A stretch of 16,204 nucleotides of DNA from CAZOOM01 sp964460795 (GCA_964460795.1 CAYWRU010000072.1:1-16204); one strand, 5' to 3'. Numbered from the stretch's first letter, positions 6,800 through 15,189 are shown. The notes: generated by a model not told the origin, from the sequence alone. Numbers and translations are program-made.

Positions 6800-8068
6800 T
6801 TATACATTTTTAGACATAGCGCTTCGATCTTCTTCAGGAAGAAGCGTGTTTTGTATTGCAAATCCATATCCCAGGAAGATCCAGAACAAGAGGATCGTCG
6901 CAATATTGTGAAAAATCGTGTCGACAAAAGCCATGAAAAGAAAAGCGAGAAGAGCGGTAAGGATTCCTTCCAGCACAATTTTTCGATCCGTCGTAAATGT
7001 TTTCATGCGCTTCGCGCAGGTGATCAGAAATAAAATGATAAAAGAGAGAAATGCTATCAAGCTTGGAAGTCCTGTTTCGGCAGCTAATTGCAGATAGCCA
7101 TTATGAGCGTAATAATTCCGGACTCTCCAGTTTTTCTTTTTGTCGTAAGCATCGTGCGCCCGGGCATAGGTATTGATACCTGTCCCTGCCCACGGTTTTG
7201 CTTGAATGACCTGGAGCGCTCGATCCCACAGGACAAAACGTTCGACCATGGATTGTTCTTGATGTTCGGTATTCAAATGGAAAACAGTCGACCTTGGGAG
7301 GACTTTCCAAACCATCAAAAAGGCAGCGCATGCAATCACCATGACCATAATAAATTTCCGATTCCGCAATAGAAGAACAAGAAATGAAAGACCGAACGCA
7401 AGCATGGCGCCCCGGCTTCGCGTCATATAAAGAAGGACGAGTTCGACTGCCCCTAAGAGAAGAAATCCGTACCACTGAATAAATTTCTTTTGAATGCGCG
7501 CTCGCAGTCCATAGGCAAAAATGACGGGAATTTGAAGAATGAGATAGGTGGCAAAATGACCATAGGATTTAAAGGATGCAGAAACCCTCATTCCAGAGCT
7601 GGCTTCCTGGAGGGCAATCTGCCGAATAAAATCAGCGCCGGTTACATATTGAAAAAGAGCATCGAGGCCAAGGATCGCTCCCCATGAAATGAGCACCTTT
7701 TCAAAGATACTCCGATTTAAGTAAGTGCTTAAAATATCCGCGCTGACTAAAAATATCAAAATGTTGGATGTTGTTTTGTAAATTCCTTGAAGACTCTCCT
7801 TTGGATACTCGGTAACAAAGGTTGTTAGAAGAACAAGGGCGAAATAAATTAGAAGCGGAATGGCCAAGGGTTTCGAAAAAATGGCTCGTTGATGCGGCGC
7901 GGATAAAAAACGAGCGATGATCCACGCGACGATGGCTGTTGCGCTAAAAATAGAGGTGAAGGCCATAGAAAAAGTCAGGCTGATCCAAAGGCCGCACAAA
8001 GCAAAAAAAGCGATCGACGCGAAAAACGCAGGATTCTGCAGCTTGTGTTTAAGAATGGCCGGCAACAT
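6800..8068 (-). CDS. O-antigen ligase / polymerase family (Wzy_C) membrane protein
   Basis: A 422-residue protein with about ten to twelve hydrophobic segments and one large periplasmic loop (about 255-330). The family landmarks are TRSRGAMLAFG at 216-226, where WaaL enzymes carry a key arginine, and AGTGINTYARAHDAY followed by YYAHNGYLQLAAETGLP at 319-335, with the conserved histidine H322. Such proteins either ligate finished undecaprenyl-linked glycan to an acceptor (WaaL, PglL) or polymerise repeat units (Wzy). The sequence alone does not separate the two. Its place beside a Wzx-type flippase and glycosyltransferases fits either. The ATG at 8068 overlaps the end of the CDP-alcohol enzyme gene by 20 bases, implying coupled expression. 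It acts in the inner membrane with its active site facing the periplasm. Confidence 0.9.
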   Translation of the reverse strand: MLPAILKHKLQNPAFFASIAFFALCGLWISLTFSMAFTSIFSATAIVAWIIARFLSAPHQRAIFSKPLAIPLLIYFALVLLTTFVTEYPKESLQGIYKTTSNILIFLVSADILSTYLNRSIFEKVLISWGAILGLDALFQYVTGADFIRQIALQEASSGMRVSASFKSYGHFATYLILQIPVIFAYGLRARIQKKFIQWYGFLLLGAVELVLLYMTRSRGAMLAFGLSFLVLLLRNRKFIMVMVIACAAFLMVWKVLPRSTVFHLNTEHQEQSMVERFVLWDRALQVIQAKPWAGTGINTYARAHDAYDKKKNWRVRNYYAHNGYLQLAAETGLPSLIAFLSFIILFLITCAKRMKTFTTDRKIVLEGILTALLAFLFMAFVDTIFHNIATILLFWIFLGYGFAIQNTLLPEEDRSAMSKNV

Positions 8069-8873
8069 GGTGGAATCTTTGGTTGAAGGCGCTGTCGATT
8101 TTTTGCGAGCGTATCCAGTACGCAGCTTTGAGAATCAAAAGAGGCAGAGGCAGTAAGAGATAATACATAAAAAATACCAAGCGCAAAAAATTAAAATTTG
8201 GAAAAAAAACATGAACGAAAGAAAAAAGGCTTAAGACATTCATGACCACATGAATTTCACAGGATTTATGGGCAATGGAATAAGCTTTTCGCATCGAGGA
8301 GGATAGGGATCGAGTCGTAGTTCCCTCTTCGAAGTCTGGGGTCTCCCTATATGATTGGGTTCGAACTCCTCCGAGGGTATCGATGCGTTCTAAAAAAGTC
8401 TTGGCCTCAATGTCATGAATCAGATTGAAGCCGCATAAGCTAAAAGCAGCCAGTGATCCCATGACTAAAAGCGCAAGACTTTGTGCCTGATAGGCCAGGT
8501 AAATAGCAAAGGATAGGAAGAGGATCGTATGAATCACATGGTGCATGAAAAAATCAAAAAAGCGTCCGGTCAATGTTGCTTGTTTACGGTATCGGGCAAT
8601 TTGACCATCGACATGGTCCAGATAATACCAGGTTTGAAGCAAGAGCGACCCGATGAGTAAACTTTGTGCGCCCGGGAGTGCCACAAAAAAACAGCCGAGC
8701 AGTCCAAGAATCATGGCGACAAAAGTGACTTGATTAGCCGTGACGGAGGTATGAAGCAGAAGCCAAGTGCATGGCAGCGCGGCATCGCGGAGGAAAGTCC
8801 TCACCATCCAATTCCCTTTTGTTTTGTAGTGAGGCTTTTGACAGATTTTATTTAATTCGCGGAGTGACTCCAT
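8049..8873 (-). CDS. CDP-alcohol phosphatidyltransferase-family protein with variant catalytic motif
   Basis: A 274-residue membrane protein of the CDP-alcohol phosphotransferase family, whose members join a CDP-linked group and an alcohol with loss of CMP. The signature normally reads D-x2-D-G-x2-A-R, then G-x3-D-x3-D. Here it is DHVDGQIAR at 86-94 and GRFFDFFMH at 103-111, so the fourth aspartate, usually the catalytic base, is H111. Hydrophobic segments flank the motif (about 47-80, 112-150 and 206-245). A hydrophilic stretch at about 153-205 interrupts them. The start at 8873 is three bases after the upstream GT2 stop. Placement among glycan genes argues against housekeeping phospholipid synthesis and suggests transfer of a phospho-alcohol or phospho-sugar to the glycan or its lipid carrier. 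The actual reaction is unknown. Confidence 0.85.
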   Translation of the reverse strand: MESLRELNKICQKPHYKTKGNWMVRTFLRDAALPCTWLLLHTSVTANQVTFVAMILGLLGCFFVALPGAQSLLIGSLLLQTWYYLDHVDGQIARYRKQATLTGRFFDFFMHHVIHTILFLSFAIYLAYQAQSLALLVMGSLAAFSLCGFNLIHDIEAKTFLERIDTLGGVRTQSYRETPDFEEGTTTRSLSSSMRKAYSIAHKSCEIHVVMNVLSLFSFVHVFFPNFNFLRLVFFMYYLLLPLPLLILKAAYWIRSQKIDSAFNQRFHHVAGHS

Positions 8874-8876
8874 AGG

Positions 8877-9800
8877 CTAACCTCGTAAGGGGCCCTGATA
8901 AACCCCTTTTTGATGATGATGAAAATCACGGACTCCTGCAAAAAATCCTCGGCATTTCTCGCGCATCGAAGGTTGAAATATATATAGCAGCAGATTTCTC
9001 GCTGTAAAAAGAACGATGCCGATCGATGTGAGCATGCGCTCAGGAAGGCTGGCATGTTTTTTGGATAAGTACAGAAAATTGCGCGTCGAATAATATTCAG
9101 ATAAAAAAGGATAGCTGGACAGAGTACGGGAGATCTTGTGATAGACCACCGCTTGAGGAGCCAGAATGTTGCTAAATCCAGCTTTGAGATTTCGAAAACA
9201 CAGATCTGCGTCTTCATGCAAAAGAAAGAAATCCTCATTAAAAAGACCAACTTGTTCAAAGAGTTTCCGCTTGAGGAGCAGTGCCGCGCCGGGAAGAATG
9301 ACCCTGGCGCTGTTTTGCCGAAATTTTCCGTTATCCGGTTTGCCGCAAGGGCCTACCCAGGGACGCAGTTTAAGCCAGTTTATTTGGGTTCCAACGGAGT
9401 TAATGATTTCAGGTCGGTCATAATAGTAGATTTTAGGAGCAATCAAGGTCGCGCTTTGAAGATGATCTCCTGCCTCTACGAGTTTGGAGAGGGTGTCGAT
9501 TTTGACAACAGCATCATTGTTTAAGATGAGGACATAATCGGCTCCATGATGGAGCGCGTGGAGAATCCCCTGATTATTCCCCCCTGCATAGCCCAAATTG
9601 CTCTTATTCTCGATTAGTGTCAGTTGCGGATATTTTCTGCGGATCATGCCGCAGCTTTGATCTTCGGATGCATTATCCACGATGACAATTTCAAAGTTTG
9701 AATAGTCAGAAATAAGAACCGAAGCAATGCATTCCAGGGTGTCCTCGGGCCGTTTGTAGTTTAGGATAATAACAAATACTTTGGGATTCATTGGGGGCAT
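8877..9800 (-). CDS. GT2-family glycosyltransferase (rhamnosyltransferase-like)
   Basis: A 307-residue inverting GT-A glycosyltransferase. It begins with FVIILNYKRPEDTLECIASV, then IVIVDNASEDQS and ENKSNLGYAGGNN. The metal- and nucleotide-binding segment is LILNNDAVV with D96, and the catalytic-region motif is LHEDADLCFR at 194-203. This layout is common in rhamnosyltransferase-like O-antigen enzymes. A C-terminal hydrophobic stretch (about 265-284) may anchor it to the inner membrane. Two start codons are possible. ATG 9800 is used here. ATG 9791 removes three residues and overlaps the upstream TGA as ATGA. Neither has a clear ribosome-binding site. Donor and acceptor are unknown. Confidence 0.92.
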   Translation of the reverse strand: MPPMNPKVFVIILNYKRPEDTLECIASVLISDYSNFEIVIVDNASEDQSCGMIRRKYPQLTLIENKSNLGYAGGNNQGILHALHHGADYVLILNNDAVVKIDTLSKLVEAGDHLQSATLIAPKIYYYDRPEIINSVGTQINWLKLRPWVGPCGKPDNGKFRQNSARVILPGAALLLKRKLFEQVGLFNEDFFLLHEDADLCFRNLKAGFSNILAPQAVVYHKISRTLSSYPFLSEYYSTRNFLYLSKKHASLPERMLTSIGIVLFTARNLLLYIFQPSMREKCRGFFAGVRDFHHHQKGVYQGPLRG

Positions 9801-10546
9801 TTTCTTTGGAGCTCGCGGTATTTTAAGTATTTGACGAGGACATAAACGGAGGAAAACACGGCAAAAGCGAATCCCTCTAAGCCATCACGGAAACCCTGCT
9901 GAATCCCATACTGCTGGATGAATTTAGCCCAGGGGCGCAAGGTGAAATCTACCCAGGAAAGGGGTTTCTTTTTCTCCTGCAAAAATCGAGCTTCCCGCGA
10001 TGTGTATTTCTCAAAACGCTCTAAATACTCGGAAAATGTAGCATAAGTATAATGGATCAAAAAGTTCTTTAATTCTTCCACCGGACCGTCCACGATAACT
10101 TTTTCGTGGATGGGCTGTTCGAATCGAGCCTTATTTTTTTTCATTAAGCGGATGGGTTTGTCATCTTGAGTTCCAGAAAAACGGAATTCCCTGCCGAAGA
10201 TCCGGGAGCGTCTGGGAATAGAAAAAGCCTGCGCATTCTCAGGGTTTTGGATCTTTCGAATGATTTCATGACGAAGCTCCTCAGTTACTTCTTCATCTGA
10301 ATCTATGGAAAGAGCCCATTCTCGCTGTGTTTGTTTCAGGGCAAAGTTCTTCTGATCTGAAAAGTCTTTAAAGGGTTTTTGAAAAATGCGGGCTCCGTAT
10401 TGCTGCGCAATAGCCAAAGTTTCATCGTGACTGTCGGAGTCCACAATAACAATATCGCCCGCCCAGGCAATGGATTTGAGGCATCGCTCCAGTTTTGCAC
10501 CGCTGTTATATGTAATGATAAAAACCGAAAGATTTTCTTGTCTCAT
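9788..10546 (-). CDS. GT2-family glycosyltransferase, WaaE/KdtX-like
   Basis: A 252-residue GT-A enzyme resembling LPS core beta-1,4-glucosyltransferases of the WaaE/KdtX type. Typical segments are LSVFIITYNSGAKLERCLKS, DIVIVDSDSHDETLAIA (31-47), the FSDQKNFAL stretch at 62-70, and SIDSDEEVTEEL at 80-91, which holds the acidic residues that bind the sugar-nucleotide. The frame is open further upstream, to 10639, but the added 31 residues are lysine- and arginine-rich and precede the natural family start. The ATG at 10546 forms an ATGA overlap with the stop of the upstream GT2 gene. This choice gives normal family length. It acts on the cytoplasmic face of the membrane; a glucosyl donor is only a family-based guess. 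Confidence 0.92.
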   Translation of the reverse strand: MRQENLSVFIITYNSGAKLERCLKSIAWAGDIVIVDSDSHDETLAIAQQYGARIFQKPFKDFSDQKNFALKQTQREWALSIDSDEEVTEELRHEIIRKIQNPENAQAFSIPRRSRIFGREFRFSGTQDDKPIRLMKKNKARFEQPIHEKVIVDGPVEELKNFLIHYTYATFSEYLERFEKYTSREARFLQEKKKPLSWVDFTLRPWAKFIQQYGIQQGFRDGLEGFAFAVFSSVYVLVKYLKYRELQRKCPQ

Positions 10547-11484
10547 TTTACCAGACTTTGTATTTTTCGGCTGAGCTGATAAATCAAATGGCGATCCTTT
10601 TCTTTTCCGGACCTTAATGTAGTACGCCGGGCTTTCCAAGCTTGTGGTATTTTACCTAATGCGGACCAAAATCCACGATAAAAAAACCATTTCCCCATCA
10701 TCCATGCTGTGGCAAGTCGGAGGCATTGGAAAAAAGCCCACTGTACAATAAGAAAAGGGTCAGTGATGTTTTTAATCATAAATAAAATGCTGTTCCGATA
10801 AGTAAGCTGCTGAATATAAGTCGATCCGTAGGTTTTCTTGAAACTGGCAGAGCCAAGGTGCGCTTTTCGGCTTTCCGGCTGATAAAAGGTCTTCCAGCCT
10901 TTTTTCCAGGCACGGAATCCTAGATCGACATCTTCGTAATATCCCGGCAAGTACAATTCATCATACCCTCCGAGCTCAAGGAATTTCTTGCGGTCAAAGG
11001 CCCCGATTCCTGCGGAGAAAGCGAATCCCGGGGATTGCCGGAGTTTTTCGTATTGTGGATAGCTCACATCGGCTGTTAAAGTCCCCCACCGGAGTTTGGG
11101 AATGGAGCGATCTCCTTCAGTAGTCACACAGAAGACAGGTGATTCTTTTTGAAAAATTTGGAGTAAGGGATCCACGAAATCCGTTTCGGTTTGAATGTCG
11201 TTATTAAGAAGAATAAGGACGTCTTCGTTGACGGCTTGTGCCGCTTCATTGAAAGAACAAAGCACTTTATTGGCGGTGGATCTAAACACTTCGACTTCCG
11301 GGAATTGAGATTTGACAAACTCGGCGCTTCCGTCTGTGCTTTGGTTATCCAGGACCATGACGCGACAGACAGCCTTGCTGGCGCGAGCAGAGGATAAAAT
11401 GCTGGGAAGAAATCGCGCAAGCAGGTCTTTGGCATTGTAATTTAAAACAATCATGACTGCAGAAGGAAGTTCGTGGGGACTCAT
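10543..11484 (-). CDS. GT2-family glycosyltransferase
   Basis: A 313-residue GT-A glycosyltransferase. Visible motifs are AVMIVLNYNAKDLL (9-22), VMVLDNQSTDGSAEF (42-56), LLNNDIQTETD with D96, the FSAGIGAFDRKKF segment and the YYEDVDLGFRAW catalytic region (E184, D185, D187). Hydrophobic stretches after residue 230 may associate with the membrane. The frame also opens at a TTG at 11505, but ATG 11484 is better: GGAG lies seven bases upstream and the ATG overlaps the previous stop as ATGA. The stop overlaps the start of the next GT2 gene in the same way. The family resembles O-antigen rhamnosyl- and related transferases; the specific sugar cannot be told. Confidence 0.92.
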   Translation of the reverse strand: MSPHELPSAVMIVLNYNAKDLLARFLPSILSSARASKAVCRVMVLDNQSTDGSAEFVKSQFPEVEVFRSTANKVLCSFNEAAQAVNEDVLILLNNDIQTETDFVDPLLQIFQKESPVFCVTTEGDRSIPKLRWGTLTADVSYPQYEKLRQSPGFAFSAGIGAFDRKKFLELGGYDELYLPGYYEDVDLGFRAWKKGWKTFYQPESRKAHLGSASFKKTYGSTYIQQLTYRNSILFMIKNITDPFLIVQWAFFQCLRLATAWMMGKWFFYRGFWSALGKIPQAWKARRTTLRSGKEKDRHLIYQLSRKIQSLVK

Positions 11485-12584
11485 GCGGAGACTCCGGCAA
11501 GGCAATCACGGTAAACCTGAAGTGTTTCCGCGGCGCACTTCCTCCAAGAAAATAGTTGAATGCGATTGAGCCCCTTTTGAATGAGTTCTTGCCGGAAAGA
11601 ATCATCGGTGGAAATCTTTTCCAAGGCTGCGGCCATGGAGTCGGGCTCATAAGCATTGACATAAAAAGCTGCATCCCCTGCGATTTCAGGGAGAGACGTA
11701 AGGTTTGAAGTAACTACGGGAGTTCCTGAGGCCATGGCCTCCAGGATTGGGATACCAAAACCTTCATAAAGTGAAGGAAAGAGAAAAGCTCGGGCATTGG
11801 AATAGAGTTGATTGAGTGTTTCGTGGTCCACATAACCGGTGAAAACTAACCGGTTCAGAATCGATTTATATTTTTTACGGAGCTGATCCGCAAATTGTCC
11901 ATGGGCGAAATCCAGGGATCCGACCAGGACTAGTTGAAAAGATTCGGACGGATATTTGGCGCAAAAGCGGGAAAATCCTTCGAGACTAAGTTCGAGGTTT
12001 TTGCGCGGCTCCAGCGTGCCTACGGCTAAAAAATATCGAGGGTTGATTCCGTGAAGTTTGGAAATCTTTTCGGTGAGATCCGGATTCTTTTGAAGCGAAA
12101 AGCTTTCATGCCCAGAGAGATAAACCATCCGAATTCTTTTTTCTGGATAGTTCAAATATTTGATTACGTCATTTTTTGTATGCAAAGAAGGGACGATAAG
12201 CCAGTCCGCATGTTTGACTCGTTGCGGCATCCAGGTCCGCCAATAAAAAGAGCTAGCTATTCCCTTCTGATTAGGAAAGGTCATGCCGATCAAATCGTGC
12301 AGTGTGACCACTAAATGGCGGCAGGGACGGATCATAGGGGGGGAAAATGCCGGAACATGCAAAAGATCAACCTTCTCTTGTCGGACTTGCCGTGAAAGCT
12401 CAATATTTTCCCATAAAAGTCTTTGCAGGGTATTTAAATTCCCTTTTTTTGAACGCCGTAGAAGAATCATCTTTATGTCCGAAGGTTTCTCGGCAGAAAG
12501 GAATTCGACTAAGTGATTGGTGTATACCCCTAATCCTGTGAGATTTCCATGGCAGGATTGAATATCAATGGCAATTTTTGTCAT
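11481..12584 (-). CDS. GT4-family glycosyltransferase
   Basis: A 367-residue GT-B glycosyltransferase of group 1. It starts KIAIDIQSCHGNLTGLGVYT, with the glycine loop near the acceptor site, and continues with HLVVTLHDLIGMTFP. The donor domain begins at YFLAVGTLEPRKNLEL and carries the E-x7-E motif E274 to E282 in EGFGIPILEAMASGTPVV, then LTSLPEIAGDAAFYV. An alternative GTG start at 12593 would add three residues (MNC); ATG 12584 gives the canonical N-terminus. Neither start has an obvious ribosome-binding site. A 43- to 52-base spacer with a small inverted repeat separates it from the flippase gene. It is very similar in layout to the GT4 protein at 1872-2993. The sugar is unknown. Confidence 0.92.
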   Translation of the reverse strand: MTKIAIDIQSCHGNLTGLGVYTNHLVEFLSAEKPSDIKMILLRRSKKGNLNTLQRLLWENIELSRQVRQEKVDLLHVPAFSPPMIRPCRHLVVTLHDLIGMTFPNQKGIASSFYWRTWMPQRVKHADWLIVPSLHTKNDVIKYLNYPEKRIRMVYLSGHESFSLQKNPDLTEKISKLHGINPRYFLAVGTLEPRKNLELSLEGFSRFCAKYPSESFQLVLVGSLDFAHGQFADQLRKKYKSILNRLVFTGYVDHETLNQLYSNARAFLFPSLYEGFGIPILEAMASGTPVVTSNLTSLPEIAGDAAFYVNAYEPDSMAAALEKISTDDSFRQELIQKGLNRIQLFSWRKCAAETLQVYRDCLAGVSA

Positions 12585-12601
12585 ACAGTTCACATTATGT
12601 C

Positions 12602-12636
12602 ATCGATCGGATTGCTGCTTGTCGGCCGTGATCGAT
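12602..12636 (-). repeat. Short inverted repeat after the flippase stop codon
   Basis: ATCGATC (12602-12608) and GATCGAT (12630-12636) are perfect 7-base inverted copies around a 21-base spacer, starting directly after the flippase TAA. No T tract follows, so it is not a standard terminator. It may be a weak processing hairpin or chance. Confidence 0.25.
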
Positions 12637-14115
12637 TTAACGGGCAAAGCGTTGCTGAAATTTTTGAAGCAAGGTTTTAAAAAAATTCTCCCGTTTTTCA
12701 ACAAGTATCCAAAAAGGCAGTGAAAGGAAAAGAAATGCACCTAACTTAGTAATCGCTGTTAACCACAGGGAAGGAGTTTGAATCCAGCGGTCACATAAAA
12801 AAATTAGGGTAAAGTAACCTGTGAAAATAAAAAGATCTTCCAAAGGCGACTTAAGCCCCTCAACGTTACCGTGCGTTTCCCAGAAGGATAGTATATAAGT
12901 TCCAATGCCATAAACTGTGTAGCTGATCACGGTGCCGAGGGCAACACCTTGGATTCCCCAGTGCCAGTGAATAAAAAGCAAACACAGTCCCAAATTGAGC
13001 GCAATAGTAACAAGTAAAATCGGAATCATTTTTAGATAGCGGTCAATGGCGATCAAAAAACTATTGGAGAGTTGCCCCATCATTAAGAAGAACGTACCAA
13101 CGAGATAAATTTTCATGCAAGAAAGTCCGAGAACATATTTTTTTAAAAATAGTTCCACAAGAAGCGGGGCTCCTGCAAATGCCATGGAGCACAGAAAGGG
13201 ATTTAAAACAGATAGAAAAAATGCTGGCCTCTTCAAAAAATGAATGACTTTGAGACGATTTTCATTGTTTTCGCCGTAAGCCTCAAGCAGGTTTGGGAAG
13301 ATAATATGCGACATCATCATGGGGAGTGAGAGGATATAATTACTGACCATAATTGCAATCGAATAAAGCCCTGCTTCATAAAAGCCTAGTTTTTTAGCAA
13401 TAATCAAGCGGTCCAATCCGGCCAAGAAGGTATATAAAAAAGCAGAAGCGATAAGGGGTAATCCCATTGTAAGTTCATGGATGAGTGTTTTCTTATGAAT
13501 CTCAATTTTGAAGCGGTAAGGATGCACAAATTGGAGGTAAAGGATCAAGCATAGAGTCAAAAGCGCGGTGCCCAAAAAAAGGCCATAAATTTTCCAGTGC
13601 TGAACCAAAAGAGAAGTTACTAAAATGCCCCCAATAGCATTTAGAACTATCTGAATGCTCAAGATCTTAAACTTCTTCTCTGAGCGAAGAAGTGTGATAA
13701 TAAAATCATAATATCGTTGGATGAATAAGAAAAAAGCAAGGAATAACATGCCCCAAATGAAAGGTCTCTCCCATTTTTGGTGCAGATAAAGGGCAGATAG
13801 CAGAATTCCTGCGAATGGAATAAGAGACATAAGCATCGAAAAAGTCAACGTGCTGTTTTTCACAAGCTCAGCTTTTTCAAAGTCACCTTTTCCGCGAAAA
13901 ATGGGGTAATCTCGTCCAAGCGCACGAGTGGTTCCAAGGCTTGCATAACCACAGTATCCTAGGATGACTTGGAGAACGCTCCAGATTCCAATGGCGGCGG
14001 GGCCTAAAAAGGCGCGTAAAAGAAAGCTGTTAAGAATGCCAATGCCTTGGGCAATATAATTTGCAGCCGCATAAAAAAAAGCATCGTGAAACATGGAAAA
14101 TTTTCGGGAGCTCAC
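12637..14115 (-). CDS. Wzx-type lipid-linked glycan flippase (polysaccharide transporter family)
   Basis: A 492-residue, highly hydrophobic protein with roughly 12-14 membrane segments. This is the length and make-up of Wzx/RfbX translocases of the MOP superfamily, which move undecaprenyl-diphosphate-linked oligosaccharides across the inner membrane. The opening FFYAAANYIAQGIGILNSFL, then GPAAIGIWSVLQVILGYCGY and RALGRDYP, fits the first helices and loop of this family. A second repeat is visible around FLYTFLAGLDRLIIAKKLG and EAGLYSIAIMVSNYI. The GTG start at 14115 has AGGA eight bases upstream; an ATG seven codons later is the alternative. It lies 45 bases after pseI. With an initiating transferase and a Wzy/WaaL-type protein in the same locus, a Wzx/Wzy-dependent pathway is the simplest reading. 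Confidence 0.92.
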   Translation of the reverse strand: MSSRKFSMFHDAFFYAAANYIAQGIGILNSFLLRAFLGPAAIGIWSVLQVILGYCGYASLGTTRALGRDYPIFRGKGDFEKAELVKNSTLTFSMLMSLIPFAGILLSALYLHQKWERPFIWGMLFLAFFLFIQRYYDFIITLLRSEKKFKILSIQIVLNAIGGILVTSLLVQHWKIYGLFLGTALLTLCLILYLQFVHPYRFKIEIHKKTLIHELTMGLPLIASAFLYTFLAGLDRLIIAKKLGFYEAGLYSIAIMVSNYILSLPMMMSHIIFPNLLEAYGENNENRLKVIHFLKRPAFFLSVLNPFLCSMAFAGAPLLVELFLKKYVLGLSCMKIYLVGTFFLMMGQLSNSFLIAIDRYLKMIPILLVTIALNLGLCLLFIHWHWGIQGVALGTVISYTVYGIGTYILSFWETHGNVEGLKSPLEDLFIFTGYFTLIFLCDRWIQTPSLWLTAITKLGAFLFLSLPFWILVEKRENFFKTLLQKFQQRFAR

Positions 14116-14160
14116 AAATAGGTTCCTGTTACATTCTTTTTGTCAAAGTTTGATAATAAA

Positions 14161-15186
14161 CTATTTTTTTGCGATTGAGTCAAAGGAAAGAGGGGTCCCT
14201 TTTTCAAGATAATGCTTTGCTCGTTTCCCTAGAACGGAAGCAAGGTGCTTTGGCTTAAGCCCATTCGCAGGGCGGATGGAGCGTATGTTTCTTTGGGTCA
14301 AACATTCTCCCTTTTTTATGTTAGCAACAACAAATAGTGAGCGCCTAAAAATTCTACTTTGCTTTTCTTGGTGGGTTAAGCCGTAGTGTACTTTTCCTAA
14401 CGCTTCTTCAACGGTGCGGACACTCGTTGTCAGATCCTTGAGCTCATGAGGCTCCATAGAAAAAAAACTATCTGGGGTTTTAATTTTTCGGGAAAGTGTA
14501 AAATGTTTTTCAATAAATCGTGCTCCAAGCGCAACCGCCGCGATGGCTATTTGCGTTCCCATGGTATGGTCCGAAAGACCGATTGGAAGACGGAATTTTT
14601 TTTGAAGGTCTGAAATGGTGTGTAAATTCATTTCCTTAGGATTTGCGGGATAACTACTTACGCATTTGAGGAGCGTGATATTTTTTGCTCCTGAGCGCTT
14701 TGCGGCAGACACGGCTTCGGTAATCTCCTCAAGAGTAGCCATGCCGGTTGATAAAATCAGAGGCTTTTTTGTCTTAGCCGCATATTCGATGAGGGGAATG
14801 TCCACTAACTCAAAGGAAGCGATTTTGTGACAAAAAACACCCAGATCTTCCAGGAAATCCACGGATGTTTTGTCGAAAGCAGAGGAAAAAAAAGCAATTC
14901 CAAGAGCGTCCGCTTCCTTCTTTAATTGTTTAAACCAGTTCCAGGGGGTATAGGCTTGTTTGTACAGTTGATAAAGTGTTTGTCCGCCCCATTTAGGGTG
15001 ACGGATCCGAAAGTACTTATTATTGATGTCTAGGGTCAGCGTATCCGGAGTGTAGGCTTGAAATTTGACCGCATCAGCGCCGCAAGCCTTTGCTTTTCCG
15101 ATCAAGTCAAGGGCGCGCTTTAAACTTTGTCCATGATTAGCAGAGATCTCTGCCGCAATAAAGATATGTTTGCTGTGATTGAACAT
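14161..15186 (-). CDS. pseI: Pseudaminic acid synthase (NeuB family)
   Basis: A full-length 341-residue NeuB-family enzyme that condenses phosphoenolpyruvate with a 6-deoxy-diacetamido hexose to make a nonulosonic acid. The TIM-barrel part opens IFIAAEISANHGQSLKRAL (E13, N17, H18). The metal-binding histidines are H207 in LSDHT and H228 in EKHFTL, 21 residues apart as in known NeuB proteins. LSTGMATLEEI and KCVSSYPANP are intact. A C-terminal SAF (antifreeze-like) domain covers about 282-341. LYQLYKQAYTPWNWF at 71-85 is the type of segment that marks PseI rather than NeuB or LegI, and the PseG-type gene three bases upstream agrees. The product is probably pseudaminic acid or a close variant for the glycan built here. 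It acts in the cytoplasm. No clear ribosome-binding site is visible. Confidence 0.9.
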   Translation of the reverse strand: MFNHSKHIFIAAEISANHGQSLKRALDLIGKAKACGADAVKFQAYTPDTLTLDINNKYFRIRHPKWGGQTLYQLYKQAYTPWNWFKQLKKEADALGIAFFSSAFDKTSVDFLEDLGVFCHKIASFELVDIPLIEYAAKTKKPLILSTGMATLEEITEAVSAAKRSGAKNITLLKCVSSYPANPKEMNLHTISDLQKKFRLPIGLSDHTMGTQIAIAAVALGARFIEKHFTLSRKIKTPDSFFSMEPHELKDLTTSVRTVEEALGKVHYGLTHQEKQSRIFRRSLFVVANIKKGECLTQRNIRSIRPANGLKPKHLASVLGKRAKHYLEKGTPLSFDSIAKK

Positions 15187-15189
15187 AGG

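Noticed and set aside
7101..7475. Minus-strand open frame of 124 codons inside the ligase gene
   Set aside because: It is a different frame of the same strand as an intact ligase-family protein, rich in Arg, Ser and Cys as expected for a shadow frame.
9138..9524. Plus-strand open frame of 128 codons
   Set aside because: It is fully antisense to the GT2 gene at 8877-9800, which has all family motifs, and its product is low in recognisable structure.
14141..14146. Perfect TTGACA (minus strand) as a -35 box upstream of the flippase gene
   Set aside because: No acceptable -10 hexamer occurs 16-18 bases downstream; the nearest candidate, TATTTG at about 20 bases, is poor. The gene is probably read through from pseI.
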